Source of the DNA: Fratercula arctica
Lineage: Eukaryota > Chordata > Aves > Charadriiformes > Alcidae
DNA length: 64,000 bases
Reading direction: 5' to 3'
NCBI GenBank assembly: GCA_947846985.1
Contig: CANTUZ010000021.1
Coordinates: 62,001-126,000 of the forward strand
In this document: positions 1 to 13,900 of the stretch, in pieces
How the letters are laid out: each line of letters opens with the position of its first letter
Numbering within the stretch: the stretch's first letter is position 1
Program-made: the position numbers and the translations under genes
The notes under the pieces: generated by a model
Seen by the model: the letters and a program-made list of their open reading frames with translations, nothing else
Databases searched by the model: none
Told to the model about the DNA's origin: nothing

Positions 1-3000
1 TCTCTCACTCGCCCCAGGGCCGGCCACAGAAATTACCATATCTCTGGAGACGGTTGACACAAGGGAAGCCACGTGAGTCCCGTGCCCAAGGAGCCACGAG
101 GGAAAACTGTGCCTTGTTTTAAAGCTCTCTAGAAACCGCTTGCATTGCCGCACAGGACTTGGGGCTCCGGGCTTTCCTGGTGCCTTCAGCCTCAAAACAA
201 CCCTGTCTCACTCGCCCCAGGGCCGGCCACAAAAGTCACCATATCTCGGAGACGGTTGACACAAGAGAAGCCACGTGAGTCCCGTGCCCAAGGAGCCACG
301 AGGGAAAACTGTGCCTTGTTTTAAAGCTCTCTAGAAACCGCTTGCATTGCCGCACAGGACTTGGGGCTCCGGGCTTTCCTGGTGCCTTCAGCCTCAAAAC
401 AACCCTGTCTCACTCGCCCCAGGGCCGGCCACAAAAATTACCATATCTCCGGAGACGGTTGACACAAGAGAAGCCACGTGAGTCCCGTGCCCAAGGAGCC
501 ACGAGGGAAAACTGTGCCTTGTTTTAAAGCTCTCTAGAAACCGCTTGCATTGCCGCACAGGACTTGGGGCTCCGGGCTTTCCTGGTGCCTTCAGCCTCAA
601 AACAACCCTCTCTCACTCGCCCCAGGGCCGGCCACAAAAGTCACCATATCTCTGGAGACGGTTGACACAAGAGAAGCCACGTGAGTCCCGTGCCCAAGGA
701 GCCACGAGGGAAAACTGTGCCTTGTTTTAAAGCTCTCTAGAAACCGCTTGCATTGCCACACAGGACTTGGGGCTCCGGGCTTTCCTGGTGCCTTCAGCCT
801 CAAAACAACCCTCTCTCACTCGCCCCAGGGCCGGCCACAAAAATTACCATATCTCCGGAGACGGTTGACACAAGGGAAGCCACGTGAGTCCCGTGCCCAA
901 GGAGCCACGAGGGAAAACTGTGCCTTGTTTTAAAGCTCTCTAGAAACCGCTTGCATTGCCGCACAGTACTTGGGGCTCCGGGCTTTCCTGGTGCCTTCAG
1001 CCTCAAAACAACCCTGTCTCACTCGCCCCAGGGCCGGCCACAAAAGTCACCATATCTCTGGAGACGGTTGACACAAGAGAAGCCACATGAGTCCCGTGCC
1101 CAAGGAGCCACGAGGGAAAACTGTGCCTTGTTTTAAAGCTCTCTAGAAACCGCTTGCATTGCCACACAGGACTTGGGGCTCCGGGCTTTCCTGGTGCCTT
1201 CAGCCTCAAAACAACCCTGTCTCACTCGCCCCAGGGCCGGCCACAAAAGTCACCATATCTCTGGAGACGGTTGACACAAGAGAAGCCACCTGAGTCCCGT
1301 GCCCAAGGAGCCACGAGGGAAAACTGTGCCTTGTTTTAAAGCTCTCTAGAAACCGCTTGCATTGCCGCACAGGACTTGGGGCTCCGGGCTTTCCTGGTGC
1401 CTTCAGCCTCAAAACAACCCTCTCTCACTCGCCCCAGGGCCGGCCACAAAAGTCACCATATCTCTGGAGACGGTTGACACAAGAGAAGCCACATGAGTCC
1501 CGTGCCCAAGGAGCCACGAGGGAAAACTGTGCCTTGTTTTAAAGCTCTCTAGAAACCGCTTGCATTGCCGCACAGGACTTGGGGCTCCGGGCTTTCCTGG
1601 TGCCTTCAGCCTCAAAACAACCCTGTCTCACTCGCCCCAGGGCCGGCCACAAAAGTCACCATATCTCTGGAGACGGTTGACACAAGGGAAGCCACGTGAG
1701 TCCCGTGCCCAAGGAGCCACGAGGGAAAACTGTGCCTTGTTTTAAAGCTCTCTAGAAACCGCTTGCATTGCCGCACAGTACTTGGGGCTCCGGGCTTTCC
1801 TGGTGCCTTCAGCCTCAAAACAACCCTCTCTCACTCGCCCCAGGGCCGGCCACAAAAGTCACCATATCTCTGGAGACGGTTGACACAAGAGAAGCCACAT
1901 GAGTCCCGTGCCCAAGGAGCCACGAGGGAAAACTGTGCCTTGTTTTAAAGCTCTCTAGAAACCGCTTGCATTGCCACACAGGACTTGGGGCTCCGGGCTT
2001 TCCTGGTGCCTTCAGCCTCAAAACAACCCTGTCTCACTCGCCCCAGGGCCGGCCACAAAAGTCACCATATCTCTGGAGACGGTTGACACAAGAGAAGCCA
2101 CCTGAGTCCCGTGCCCAAGGAGCCACGAGGGAAAACTGTGCCTTGTTTTAAAGCTCTCTAGAAACCGCTTGCATTGCCGCACAGTACTTGGGGCTCCGGG
2201 CTTTCCTGGTGCCTTCAGCCTCAAAACAACCCTCTCTCACTCGCCCCAGGGCCGGCCACAGAAATTACCATATCTCCGGAGACGGTTGACACAAGGGAAG
2301 CCACATGAGTCCCGTGCCCAAGGAGCCACGAGGGAAAACTGTGCCTTGTTTTAAAGCTCTCTAGAAACCGCTTGCATTGCCACACAGGACTTGGGGCTCC
2401 GGGCTTTCCTGGTGCCTTCAGCCTCAAAACAACCCTGTCTCACTCGCCCCAGGGCCGGCCACAAAAATTACCATATCTCCGGAGACGGTTGACACAAGAG
2501 AAGCCACGTGAGTCCCGTGCCCAAGGAGCCACGAGGGAAAACTGTGCCTTGTTTTAAAGCTCTCTAGAAACCGCTTGCATTGCCGCACAGGACTTGGGGC
2601 TCCGGGCTTTCCTGGTGCCTTCAGCCTCAAAACAACCCTGTCTCACTCGCCCCAGGGCCGGCCACAAAAGTCACCATATCTCCGGAGACGGTTGACACAA
2701 GAGAAGCCACGTGAGTCCCGTGCCCAAGGAGCCACGAGGGAAAACTGTGCCTTGTTTTAAAGCTCTCTAGAAACCGCTTGCATTGCCGCACAGACCTTGG
2801 GGCTCCGGGCTTTCCTGGTGCCTTCAGCCTCAAAACAACCCTGTCTCACTCGCCCCAGGGCCGGCCACAAAAATTACCATATCTCCGGAGACGGTTGACA
2901 CAAGGGAAGCCACGTGAGTCCCGTGCCCAAGGAGCCACGAGGGAAAACTGTGCCTTGTTTTAAAGCTCTCTAGAAACCGCTTGCATTGCCGCACAGGACT

Positions 3001-6000
3001 TGGGGCTCCGGGCTTTCCTGGTGCCTTCAGCCTCAAAACAACCCTGTCTCACTCGCCCCAGGGCCGGCCACAAAATTCACCATATCTCCGGAGACGGTTG
3101 ACACAAGAGAAGCCACGTGAGTCCCGTGCCCAAGGAGCCACGAGGGAAAACTGTGCCTTGTTTTAAAGCTCTCTAGAAACCGCTTGCATTGCCACACAGG
3201 ACTTGGGGCTCCGGGCTTTCCTGGTGCCTTCAGCCTCAAAACAACCCTCTCTCACTCGCCCCAGGGCCGGCCACAGAAATTACCATATCTCCGGAGACGG
3301 TTGACACAAGAGAAGCCACGTGAGTCCCGTGCCCAAGGAGCCACGAGGGAAAACTGTGCCTTGTTTTAAAGCTCTCTAGAAACCGCTTGCATTGCCGCAC
3401 AGACCTTGGGGCTCCGGGCTTTCCTGGTGCCTTCAGCCTCAAAACAACCCTGTCTCACTCGCCCCAGGGCCGGCCACAAAAGTCACCATATCTCTGGAGA
3501 CGGTTGACACAAGAGAAGCCACGTGAGTCCGTGCCCAAGGAGCCACGAGGGAAAACTGTGCCTTGTTTTAAAGCTCTCTAGAAACCGCTTGCATTGCCGC
3601 ACAGGACTTGGGGCTCCGGGCTTTCCTGGTGCCTTCAGCCTCAAAACAACCCTGTCTCACTCGCCCCAGGGCCGGCCACAAAAGTCACCATATCTCTGGA
3701 GACGGTTGACACAAGAGAAGCCACCTGAGTCCCGTGCCCAAGGAGCCACGAGGGAAAACTGTGCCTTGTTTTAAAGCTCTCTAGAAACCGCTTGCATTGC
3801 CGCACAGACTTGGGGCTCCGGGCTTTCCTGGTGCCTTCAGCCTCAAAACAACCCTGTCTCACTCGCCCCAGGGCCGGCCACAAAATTCACCATATCTCTG
3901 GAGACGGTTGACACAAGGGAAGCCACGTGAGTCCCGTGCCCAAGGAGCCACGAGGGAAAACTGTGCCTTGTTTTAAAGCTCTCTAGAAACCGCTTGCATT
4001 GCCGCACAGGACTTGGGGCTCCGGGCTTTCCTGGTGCCTTCAGCCTCAAAACAACCCTGTCTCACTCGCCCCAGGGCCGGCCACAAAAATTACCGTATGT
4101 CCGGAGACGGTTGACACAAGGGAAGCCACGTGAGTCCCGTGCCCAAGGAGCCACGAGGGAAAACTGTGCCTTGTTTTAAAGCTCTCTAGAAACCGCTTGC
4201 ATTGCCACACAGGACTTGGGGCTCCGGGCTTTCCTGGTGCCTTCAGCCTCAAAACAACCCTGTCTCACTCGCCCCAGGGCCGGCCACAAAAGTCACCATA
4301 TCTCCGGAGACGGTTGACACAAGAGAAGCCACGTGAGTCCCGTGCCCAAGGAGCCACGAGGGAAAACTGTGCCTTGTTTTAAAGCTCTCTAGAAACCGCT
4401 TGCATTGCCGCACAGGACTTGGGGCTCCGGGCTTTCCTGGTGCCTTCAGCCTCAAAACAACCCTGTCTCACTCGCCCCAGGGCCGGCCACAAAAGTCACC
4501 ATATCTCTGGAGACGGTTGACACAAGGGAAGCCACGTGAGTCCCGTGCCCAAGGAGCCACGAGGGAAAACTGTGCCTTGTTTTAAAGCTCTCTAGAAACC
4601 GCTTGCATTGCCGCACAGACTTGGGGCTCCGGGCTTTCCTGGTGCCTTCAGCCTCAAAACAACCCTGTCTCACTCGCCCCAGGGCCGGCCACAAAAGTCA
4701 CCATATCTCGGAGACGGTTGACACAAGGGAAGCCACGTGAGTCCCGTGCCCAAGGAGCCACGAGGGAAAACTGTGCCTTGTTTTAAAGCTCTCTAGAAAC
4801 CGCTTGCATTGCCACACAGGACTTGGGGCTCCGGGCTTTCCTGGTGCCTTCAGCCTCAAAACAACCCTGTCTCACTCGCCCCAGGGCCGGCCACAAAATC
4901 ACCATATCTCTGGAGACGGTTGACACAAGAGAAGCCACGTGAGTCCCGTGCCCAAGGAGCCACGAGGGAAAACTGTGCCTTGTTTTAAAGCTCTCTAGAA
5001 ACCGCTTGCATTGCCGCACAGGACTTGGGGCTCCGGGCTTTCCTGGTGCCTTCAGCCTCAAAACAACCCTGTCTCACTCGCCCCAGGGCCGGCCACAAAA
5101 TCACCATATCTCTGGAGACGGTTGACACAAGAGAAGCCACGTGAGTCCCGTGCCCAAGGAGCCACGAGGGAAAACTGTGCCTTGTTTTAAAGCTCTCTAG
5201 AAACCGCTTGCATTGCCACACAGGACTTGGGGCTCCGGGCTTTCCTGGTGCCTTCAGCCTCAAAACAACCCTGTCTCACTCGCCCCAGGGCCGGCCACAA
5301 AAGTCACCATATCTCTGGAGACGGTTGACACAAGAGAAGCCACGTGAGTCCCGTGCCCAAGGAGCCACGAGGGAAAACTGTGCCTTGTTTTAAAGCTCTC
5401 TAGAAACCGCTTGCATTGCCGCACAGGACTTGGGGCTCCGGGCTTTCCTGGTGCCTTCAGCCTCAAAACAACCCTGTCTCACTCGCCCCAGGGCCGGCCA
5501 CAGAAATCACCATATCTCCGGAGACGGTTGACACAAGGGAAGCCACGTGAGTCCCGTGCCCAAGGAGCCACGAGGGAAAACTGTGCCTTGTTTTAAAGCT
5601 CTCTAGAAACCGCTTGCATTGCCGCACAGGACTTGGGGCTCCGGGCTTTCCTGGTGCCTTCAGCCTCAAAACAACCCTGTCTCACTCGCCCCAGGGCCGG
5701 CCACAAAATCACCATATCTCCGGAGACGGTTGACACAAGGGAAGCCACGTGAGTCCCGTGCCCAAGGAGCCACGAGGGAAAACTGTGCCTTGTTTTAAAG
5801 CTCTCTAGAAACCGCTTGCATTGCCACACAGGACTTGGGGCTCCGGGCTTTCCTGGTGCCTTCAGCCTCAAAACAACCCTGTCTCACTCGCCCCAGGGCC
5901 GGCCACAAAAGTCACCATATCTCTGGAGACGGTTGACACAAGAGAAGCCACGTGAGTCCGTGCCCAAGGAGCCACGAGGGAAAACTGTGCCTTGTTTTAA

Positions 6001-7919
6001 AGCTCTCTAGAAACCGCTTGCATTGCCACACAGGACTTGGGGCTCCGGGCTTTCCTGGTGCCTTCAGCCTCAAAACAACCCTGTCTCACTCGCCCCAGGG
6101 CCGGCCACAGAAATCACCATATCTCCGGAGACGGTTGACACAAGGGAAGCCACGTGAGTCCCGTGCCCAAGGAGCCACGAGGGAAAACTGTGCCTTGTTT
6201 TAAAGCTCTCTAGAAACCGCTTGCATTGCCACACAGGACTTGGGGCTCCGGGCTTTCCTGGTGCCTTCAGCCTCAAAACAACCCTGTCTCACTCGCCCCA
6301 GGGCCGGCCACAGAAATCACCATATGTCCGGAGACGGTTAGCACAAGGGAAGCCACGTGAGACACGTGCCCAAGGAGCCACGAGGGAAAACTGTGCCTTG
6401 TTTGAAAGCTCTCTAGAAACCGCTTGCATTGCCACACAGGACTTGGGGCTCCGGGCTTTCCTGGTGCCTTCAGCCTCAAAACAACCCTGTCTCACTCGCC
6501 CCAGGGCCGGCCACAAAAGTCACCATATCTCTGGAGACGGTTGACACAAGAGAAGCCACCTGAGTCCCGTGCCCAAGGAGCCACGAGGGAAAACTGTGCC
6601 TTGTTTTAAAGCTCTCTAGAAACCGCTTGCATTGCCACACAGGACTTGGGGCTCCGGGCTTTCCTGGTGCCTTCAGCCTCAAAACAACCCTGTCTCACTC
6701 GCCCCAGGGCCGGCCACAGAAATCACCATATCTCCGGAGACGGTTGACACAAGGGAAGCCACGTGAGTCCCGTGCCCAAGGAGCCACGAGGGAAAACTGT
6801 GCCTTGTTTTAAAGCTCTCTAGAAACCGCTTGCATTGCCACACAGGACTTGGGGCTCCGGGCTTTCCTGGTGCCTTCAGCCTCAAAACAACCCTGTCTCA
6901 CTCGCCCCAGGGCCGGCCACAAAAAGTACCATATCTCCGGAGACGGTTGACACAAGGGAAGCCACGTGAGTCCCGTGCCCAAGGAGCCACGAGGGAAAAC
7001 TGTGCCTTGTTTTAAAGCTCTCTAGAAACCGCTTGCATTGCCACACAGGACTTGGGGCTCCGGGCTTTCCTGGTGCCTTCAGCCTCAAAACAACCCTGTC
7101 TCACTCGCCCCAGGGCCGGCCACAGAACTCACCATATCTCCGGAGACGGTTGACACAAGAGAAGCCACCTGAGTCCCGTGCCCAAGGAGCCACGAGGGAA
7201 AACTGTGCCTTGTTTTAAAGCTCTCTAGAAACCGCTTGCATTGCCGCACAGGACTTGGGGCTCCGGGCTTTCCTGGTGCCTTCAGCCTCAAAACAACCCT
7301 GTCTCACTCGCCCCAGGGCCGGCCACAAAAGTCACCATATCTCTGGAGACGGTTGACACAAGGGAAGCCACGTGAGTCCCGTGCCCAAGGAGCCACGAGG
7401 GAAAACTGTGCCTTGTTTTAAAGCTCTCTAGAAACCGCTTGCATTGCCGCACAGGACTTGGGGCTCCGGGCTTTCCTGGTGCCTTCAGCCTCAAAACAAC
7501 CCTGTCTCACTCGCCCCAGGGCCGGCCACAAAAGTCACCATATCTCTGGAGACGGTTGACACAAGGGAAGCCACGTGAGTCCCGTGCCCAAGGAGCCACG
7601 AGGGAAAACTGTGCCTTGTTTTAAAGCTCTCTAGAAACCGCTTGCATTGCCACACAGGACTTGGGGCTCCGGGCTTTCCTGGTGCCTTCAGCCTCAAAAC
7701 AACCCTGTCTCACTCGCCCCAGGGCCGGCCACAAAAATTACCATATCTCCGGAGACGGTTGACACAAGGGAAGCCACGTGAGTCCCGTGCCCAAGGAGCC
7801 ACGAGGGAAAACTGTGCCTTGTTTGAAAGCTCTCTAGAAACCGCTTGCATTGCCACACAGGACTTGGGGCTCCGGGCTTTCCTGGTGCCTTCAGCCTCAA
7901 AACAACCCTGTCTCACTCG
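1..7919 (-). repeat. 203-bp satellite array 1 (about 39 units)
   Basis: Near-identical units repeat every 203 bp, e.g. the CTCTCTAGAAACCGCTTGCA segment recurs near 527, 730, 933 and 1136. Each unit carries an XbaI site (TCTAGA), an 8-bp GGCCGGCC palindrome (FseI), and usually CACGTG inside GCCACGTGAG. Units differ by a few substitutions (GAGAAG/GGAAG, TCTCTGG/TCTCCGG, CCGCACAG/CCACACAG) and occasional 1-bp deletions (near 3528, 4708, 4898). Since 203 is not a multiple of 3 and each unit has stops, the 61-68 codon open frames in every unit are not genes. Strand is marked minus because array 2 is taken as the reference orientation. The window starts inside a unit, so the array extends further left. 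I do not recognise the family. Confidence 0.97.
7916..7919. other. Inversion junction between satellite arrays 1 and 2
   Basis: Up to 7919 the units read in one direction (…CAACCCTGTCTCACTCG). From 7916 the sequence continues as the reverse complement of a different part of the unit (CTCGTGGCTCCTTGGGCACG…). The four bases CTCG belong to both sides, so the breakpoint has 4 bp of microhomology. No spacer or foreign DNA lies at the switch. The first inverted units are unusual: GAACTTGCCAGG replaces GAAGGCACCAGG near 8031, and one base is missing at AAAACAAGCAC near 8101. It could be a real inversion in the genome or an assembly join between two oppositely oriented arrays. Confidence 0.85.
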
Positions 7920-10900
7920 TGGCTCCTTGGGCACGGGACTCACGTGGCTTCCCTTGTGTCAACCGTTCTCCGGAGATATGGTACTTTTTGTGGCCGGCCC
8001 TGGGGCGAGTGAGACAGGGTTGTTTTGAGGCTGAACTTGCCAGGAAAGCCCGGAGCCCCAAGTCCTGTGTGGCAATGCAAGCGGTTTCTAGAGAGCTTTA
8101 AAACAAGCACAGTTTTCCCTCGTGGCTCCTTGGGCACATGTGTTACGCTGGCTTCCCTTGTGTCAACCATCTCCAGAGATATGGTAATTTTACTGGCCAG
8201 TCCCTGGGGCGAGTGAGACAGGGTTGTTTTGAGGCTGAAGGCACCAGGAAAGCCCGGAGCCCCAAGTCCTGTGTGGCAATGCAAGCGGTTTCTAGAGAGC
8301 TTTAAAACAAGGCACAGTTTTCCCTCGTGGCTCCTTGGGCACCGGTCTCACGTGGCTTCCCTTGTGTCAACCATCTCCAGAGATATGGTAATTTTACTGG
8401 CCGGCCCTGGGGCGAGTGAGACAGGGTTGTTTTGAGGCTGAAGGCACCAGGAAAGCCCGGAGCCCCAAGTCCTGTGTGGCAATGCAAGCGGTTTCTAGAG
8501 AGCTTTAAAACAAGGCACAGTTTTCCCTCGTGGCTCCTTGGGCACGGGTCTCACGTGGCTTCCCTTGTGTCAACCGTCTCCAGAGATATGGTAATTTTTG
8601 TGGCCGGCCCTGGGGCGAGTGAGACAGGGTTGTTTTGAGGCTGAAGGCACCAGGAAAGCCCGGAGCCCCAAGTCCTGTGTGGCAATGCAAGCGGTTTCTA
8701 GAGAGCTTTAAAACAAGGCACAGTTTTCCCTCGTGGCTCCTTGGGCACGGGACTCACGTGGCTTCCCTTGTGTCAACCATTTCCAGAGATATGGTAATTT
8801 TACTGGCCAGCCCTGGGGCGAGTGAGACAGGGTTGTTTTGAGGCTGAAGGCACCAGGAAAGCCCGGAGCCCCAAGTCCTGTGTGGCAATGCAAGCGGTTT
8901 CTAGAGAGCTTTAAAACAAGGCACAGTTTTCCCTCGTGGCTCCTTGGGCACGGGACTCACGTGGCTTCCCTTGTGTCAACCGTCTCCAGAGATATGGTAA
9001 TTTTTTGTGGCCGGCCCTGGGGCGAGTGAGACAGGGTTGTTTTGAGGCTGAAGGCACCAGGAAAGCCCGGAGCCCCAAGTCCTGTGTGGCAATGCAAGCG
9101 GTTTCTAGAGAGCTTTAAAACAAGGCACAGTTTTCCCTCGTGGCTCCTTGGGCACGGGACTCACGTGGCTTCTCTTGTGTCAACCATTTCCAGAGATATG
9201 GTAATTTTACTGGCCAGTCCCTGGGGCGAGTGAGACAGGGTTGTTTTGAGGCTGAAGGCACCAGGAAAGCCCGGAGCCCCAAGTCCTGTGTGGCAATGCA
9301 AGCGGTTTTTAGAGAGCTTTAAAACAAGGCACAGTTTTCCCTCGTGGCTCCTTGGGCACGGGACTCACGTGGCTTCCCTCGTGCTAATCGTTTCCGGACA
9401 TATGGTGATTTCTGTGGCCGGCCCTGGGGCGAGTGAGACAGGGTTGTTTTGAGGCTGAAGGCACCAGGAAAGCCCGGAGCCCCAAGTCCTGTGTGGCAAT
9501 GCAAGCGGTTTCTAGAGAGCTTTAAAACAAGGCACAGTTTTCCCTCGTGGCTCCTTGGGCACGGGACTCACGTGGCTTCCCTTGTGTCAACCGTCTCCAG
9601 AGATATGGTAATTTTAGTGGCCGGCCCTGGGGCGAGTGAGACAGGGTTGTTTTGAGGCTGAAGGCACCAGGAAAGCCCGGAGCCCCAAGTCCTGTGTGGC
9701 AATGCAAGCGGTTTCTAGAGAGCTTTAAAACAAGGCACAGTTTTCCCTCGTGGCTCCTTGGGCACGTGTGTTCACGTGGCTTCCCTTGTGTCAACCGTCT
9801 CCAGAGATATGGTAATTTTTGTGGCCGGCCCTGGGGCGAGTGAGACAGGGTTGTTTTGAGGCTGAAGGCACCAGGAAAGCCCGGAGCCCCAAGTCCTGTG
9901 TGGCAATGCAAGCGGTTTCTAGAGAGCTTTAAAACAAGGCACAGTTTTCCCTCGTGGCTCCTTGGGCACGGGACTCACGTGGCTTCTCTTGTGTCAACCC
10001 GTTCCAGAGATATGGTAATTTTCTGTGGCAGGCCCTGGGGCGAGTGAGACAGGGTTGTTTTGAGGCTGAAGGCACCAGGAAAGCCCGGAGCCCCAAGTCC
10101 TGTGTGGCAATGCAAGCGGTTTCTAGAGAGCTTTAAAACAAGGCACAGTTTTCCCTCGTGGCTCCTTGGGCACGGGTCTCACGTGGCTTCCCTTGTGTCA
10201 ACCATCTCCGGAGATATGGTAATTTTGTGGCCGGCCCTGGGGCGAGTGAGACAGGGTTGTTTTGAGGCTGAAGGCACCAGGAAAGCCCGGAGCCCCAAGT
10301 CCTGTGTGGCAATGCAAGCGGTTTCTAGAGAGCTTTAAAACAAGGCACAGTTTTCCCTCGTGGCTCCTTGGGCACGGGACTCACGTGGCTTCCTTGTGTC
10401 AACCATTTCCAGAGATATGGTAATTTTTGTGGCCAGCCCTGGGGCGAGTGAGACAGGGTTGTTTTGAGGCTGAAGGCACCAGGAAAGCCCGGAGCCCCAA
10501 GTCCTGTGTGGCAATGCAAGCGGTTTTTAGAGAGCTTTAAAACAAGGCACAGTTTTCCCTCGTGGCTCCTTGGGCACGGGACTCACGTGGCTTCCCTTGT
10601 GTCAACCATCTCCAGAGATATGGTAATTTTACTGGCCAGCCCTGGGGCGAGTGAGACAGGGTTGTTTTGAGGCTGAAGGCACCAGGAAAGCCCGGAGCCC
10701 CAAGTCCTGTGTGGCAATGCAAGCGGTTTTTTAGAGAGCTTTAAAACAAGGCACAGTTTTCCCTCGTGGCTCCTTGGGCACGGGACTCACGTGGCTTCCC
10801 TTGTGTCAACCATCTCCAGAGATATGGTAATTTTTGTGGCCGGCCCTGGGGCGAGTGAGACAGGGTTGTTTTGAGGCTGAAGGCACCAGGAAAGCCCGGA

Positions 10901-13900
10901 GCCCCAAGGTCTGTGTGGCAATGCAAGCGGTTTCTAGAGAGCTTTAAAACAAGGCACAGTTTTCCCTCGTGGCTCCTTGGGCACGGGACTCACGTGGCTT
11001 CTCTTGTGTCAACCATCTCCAGAGATATGGTAATTTTCTGTGGCAGGCCCTGGGGCGAGTGAGACAGGGTTGTTTTGAGGCTGAAGGCACCAGGAAAGCC
11101 CGGAGCCCCAAGTCCTGTGTGGCAATGCAAGCGGTTTTTAGAGAGCTTTAAAACAAGGCACAGTTTTCCCTCGTGGCTCCTTGGGCACGGGACTCACGTG
11201 GCTTCCCTTGTGTCAACCATTTCCAGAGATATGGTAATTTTTGTGGCCGGCCCTGGGGCGAGTGAGACAGGGTTGTTTTGAGGCTGAAGGCACCAGGAAA
11301 GCCCGGAGCCCCAAGTCCTGTGTGGCAATGCAAGCGGTTTCTAGAGAGCTTTAAAACAAGGCACAGTTTTCCCTCGTGGCTCCTTGGGCACGGGACTCAC
11401 GTGGCTTCCCTTGTGTCAACCATCCCGGAGATATGGTACTTTTCTGTGGCCGGCCCTGGGGCGAGTGAGACAGGGTTGTTTTGAGGCTGAAGGCACCAGG
11501 AAAGCCCGGAGCCCCAAGTCCTGTGTGGCAATGCAAGCGGTTTCTAGAGAGCTTTAAAACAAGGCACAGTTTTCCCTCGTGGCTCCTTGGGCACGGGACT
11601 CACGTGGCTTCCCTTGTGTCAACCATCTCCAGAGATATGGTAATTTTCTGTGGCCGGCCCTGGGGCGAGTGAGACAGGGTTGTTTTGAGGCTGAAGGCAC
11701 CAGGAAAGCCCGGAGCCCCAAGTCCTGTGTGGCAATGCAAGCGGTTTCTAGAGAGCTTTAAAACAAGGCACAGTTTTCCCTCGTGGCTCCTTGGGCACGT
11801 GTGTTACGTGGCTTCCCTTGTGTCAACCGTCTCCAGAGATATGGTAATTTTTGTGGCCGGCCCTGGGGCGAGTGAGACAGGGTTGTTTTGAGGCTGAAGG
11901 CACCAGGAAAGCCCGGAGCCCCAAGTCCTGTGTGGCAATGCAAGCGGTTTCTAGAGAGCTTTAAAACAAGGCACAGTTTTCCCTCGTGGCTCCTTGGGCA
12001 CGGGACTCACGTGGCTTCTCTTGTGTCAACCATCTCCAGAGATATGGTAATTTTACTGGCCAGCCCTGGGGCGAGTGAGACAGGGTTGTTTTGAGGCTGA
12101 AGGCACCAGGAAAGCCCGGAGCCCCAAGTCCTGTGTGGCAATGCAAGCGGTTTCTAGAGAGCTTTAAAACAAGGCACAGTTTTCCCTCGTGGCTCCTTGG
12201 GCACGGGACTCACGTGGCTTCCTCTTGTGTCAACCAGTCTCCAGAGATATGGTAATTTTGTGGCCGGCCCTGGGGCGAGTGAGACAGGGTTGTTTTGAGG
12301 CTGAAGGCACCAGGAAAGCCCGGAGCCCCAAGTCCTGTGTGGCAATGCAAGCGGTTTCTAGAGAGCTTTAAAACAAGGCACAGTTTTCCCTCGTGGCTCC
12401 TTGGGCACGGGACTCACGTGGCTTCCCTTGTGTCAACCATCTCCAGAGATATGGTAATTTTCTGTGGCCGGCCCTGGGGCGAGTGAGACAGGGTTGTTTT
12501 GAGGCTGAAGGCACCAGGAAAGCCCGGAGCCCCAAGTCCTGTGTGGCAATGCAAGCGGTTTCTAGAGAGCTTTAAAACAAGGCACAGTTTTCCCTCGTGG
12601 CTCCTTGGGCACGGGACTCACGTGGCTTCCCTTGTGTCAACCGTCTCCAGAGATATGGTAATTTTACTGGCCGGCCCTGGGGCGAGTGAGACAGGGTTGT
12701 TTTGAGGCTGAAGTGCCAGGAAAGCCCGGAGCCCCAAGTCCTGTGTGGCAATGCAAGCGGTTTCTAGAGAGCTTTAAAACAAGGCACAGTTTTCCCTCGT
12801 GGCTCCTTGGGCACGTGTGTTACGTGGCTTCCCTTGTGTCAACCATCTCCAGAGATATGGTAATTTTGTGGCCGGCCCTGGGGCGAGTGAGACAGGGTTG
12901 TTTTGAGGCTGAAGGCACCAGGAAAGCCCGGAGCCCCAAGTCCTGTGTGGCAATGCAAGCGGTTTCTAGAGAGCTTTAAAACAAGGCACAGTTTTCCCTC
13001 GTGGCTCCTTGGGCACGGTGACTCACGTGGCTTCCCTTGTGTCAACCGTCTCAGGAGATAGGGTGAGTTCTGTGGCCGGCCCTGGGGCGAGTGAGACAGG
13101 GTTGTTTTGAGGCTGAAGGCACCAGGAAAGCCCGGAGCCCCAAGTCCTGTGTGGCAATGCAAGCGGTTTCTAGAGAGCTTTAAAACAAGGCACAGTTTTC
13201 CCTCGTGGCTCCTTGGGCACGGGACTCACGTGGCTTCTCTTGTGTCAACCATTTCCAGAGATATGGTAATTTTACTGGCCAGGCCCTGGGGCGAGTGAGA
13301 CAGGGTTGTTTTGAGGCTGAAGGCACCAGGAAAGCCCGGAGCCCCAAGTCCTGTGTGGCAATGCAAGCGGTTTTTAGAGAGCTTTAAAACAAGGCACAGT
13401 TTTCCCTCGTGGCTCCTTGGGCACGGGACTCACGTGGCTTCCCTCGTGCTAACCGTCTCCGGACATATGGTGATTTCTGTGGCCGGCCCTGGGGCGAGTG
13501 AGACAGGGTTGTTTTGAGGCTGAAGGCACCAGGAAAGCCCGGAGCCCCAAGGTCTGTGCGGCGATGGAAGCGGTTTCTAGAGAGCTTTAAAACAAGGCAC
13601 AGTTTTCCCTCGTGGCTCCTTGGGCACGGGACTCACGTGGCTTCTCTTGTGTCAACCGTCTCCGGAGATAGGGTGAGTTCTGTGGCCGGCCCTGGGGCGA
13701 GTGAGACAGGGTTGTTTTGAGGCTGAAGTGCCAGGAAAGCCCGGAGCCCCAAGTCCTGTGTGGCAATGCAAGCGGTTTTTAGAGAGCTTTAAAACAAGGC
13801 ACAGTTTTCCCTCGTGGCTCCTTGGGCACGGGTCTCACGTGGCTTCCCTTGTGTCAACCATCTCCAGAGATATGGTAATTTTACTGTGGCAGGCCCTGGG

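Noticed and set aside
1..7919. CRISPR-like array
   Set aside because: No unique spacers between short repeats; the whole 203-bp unit is repeated, and the genome is a vertebrate.
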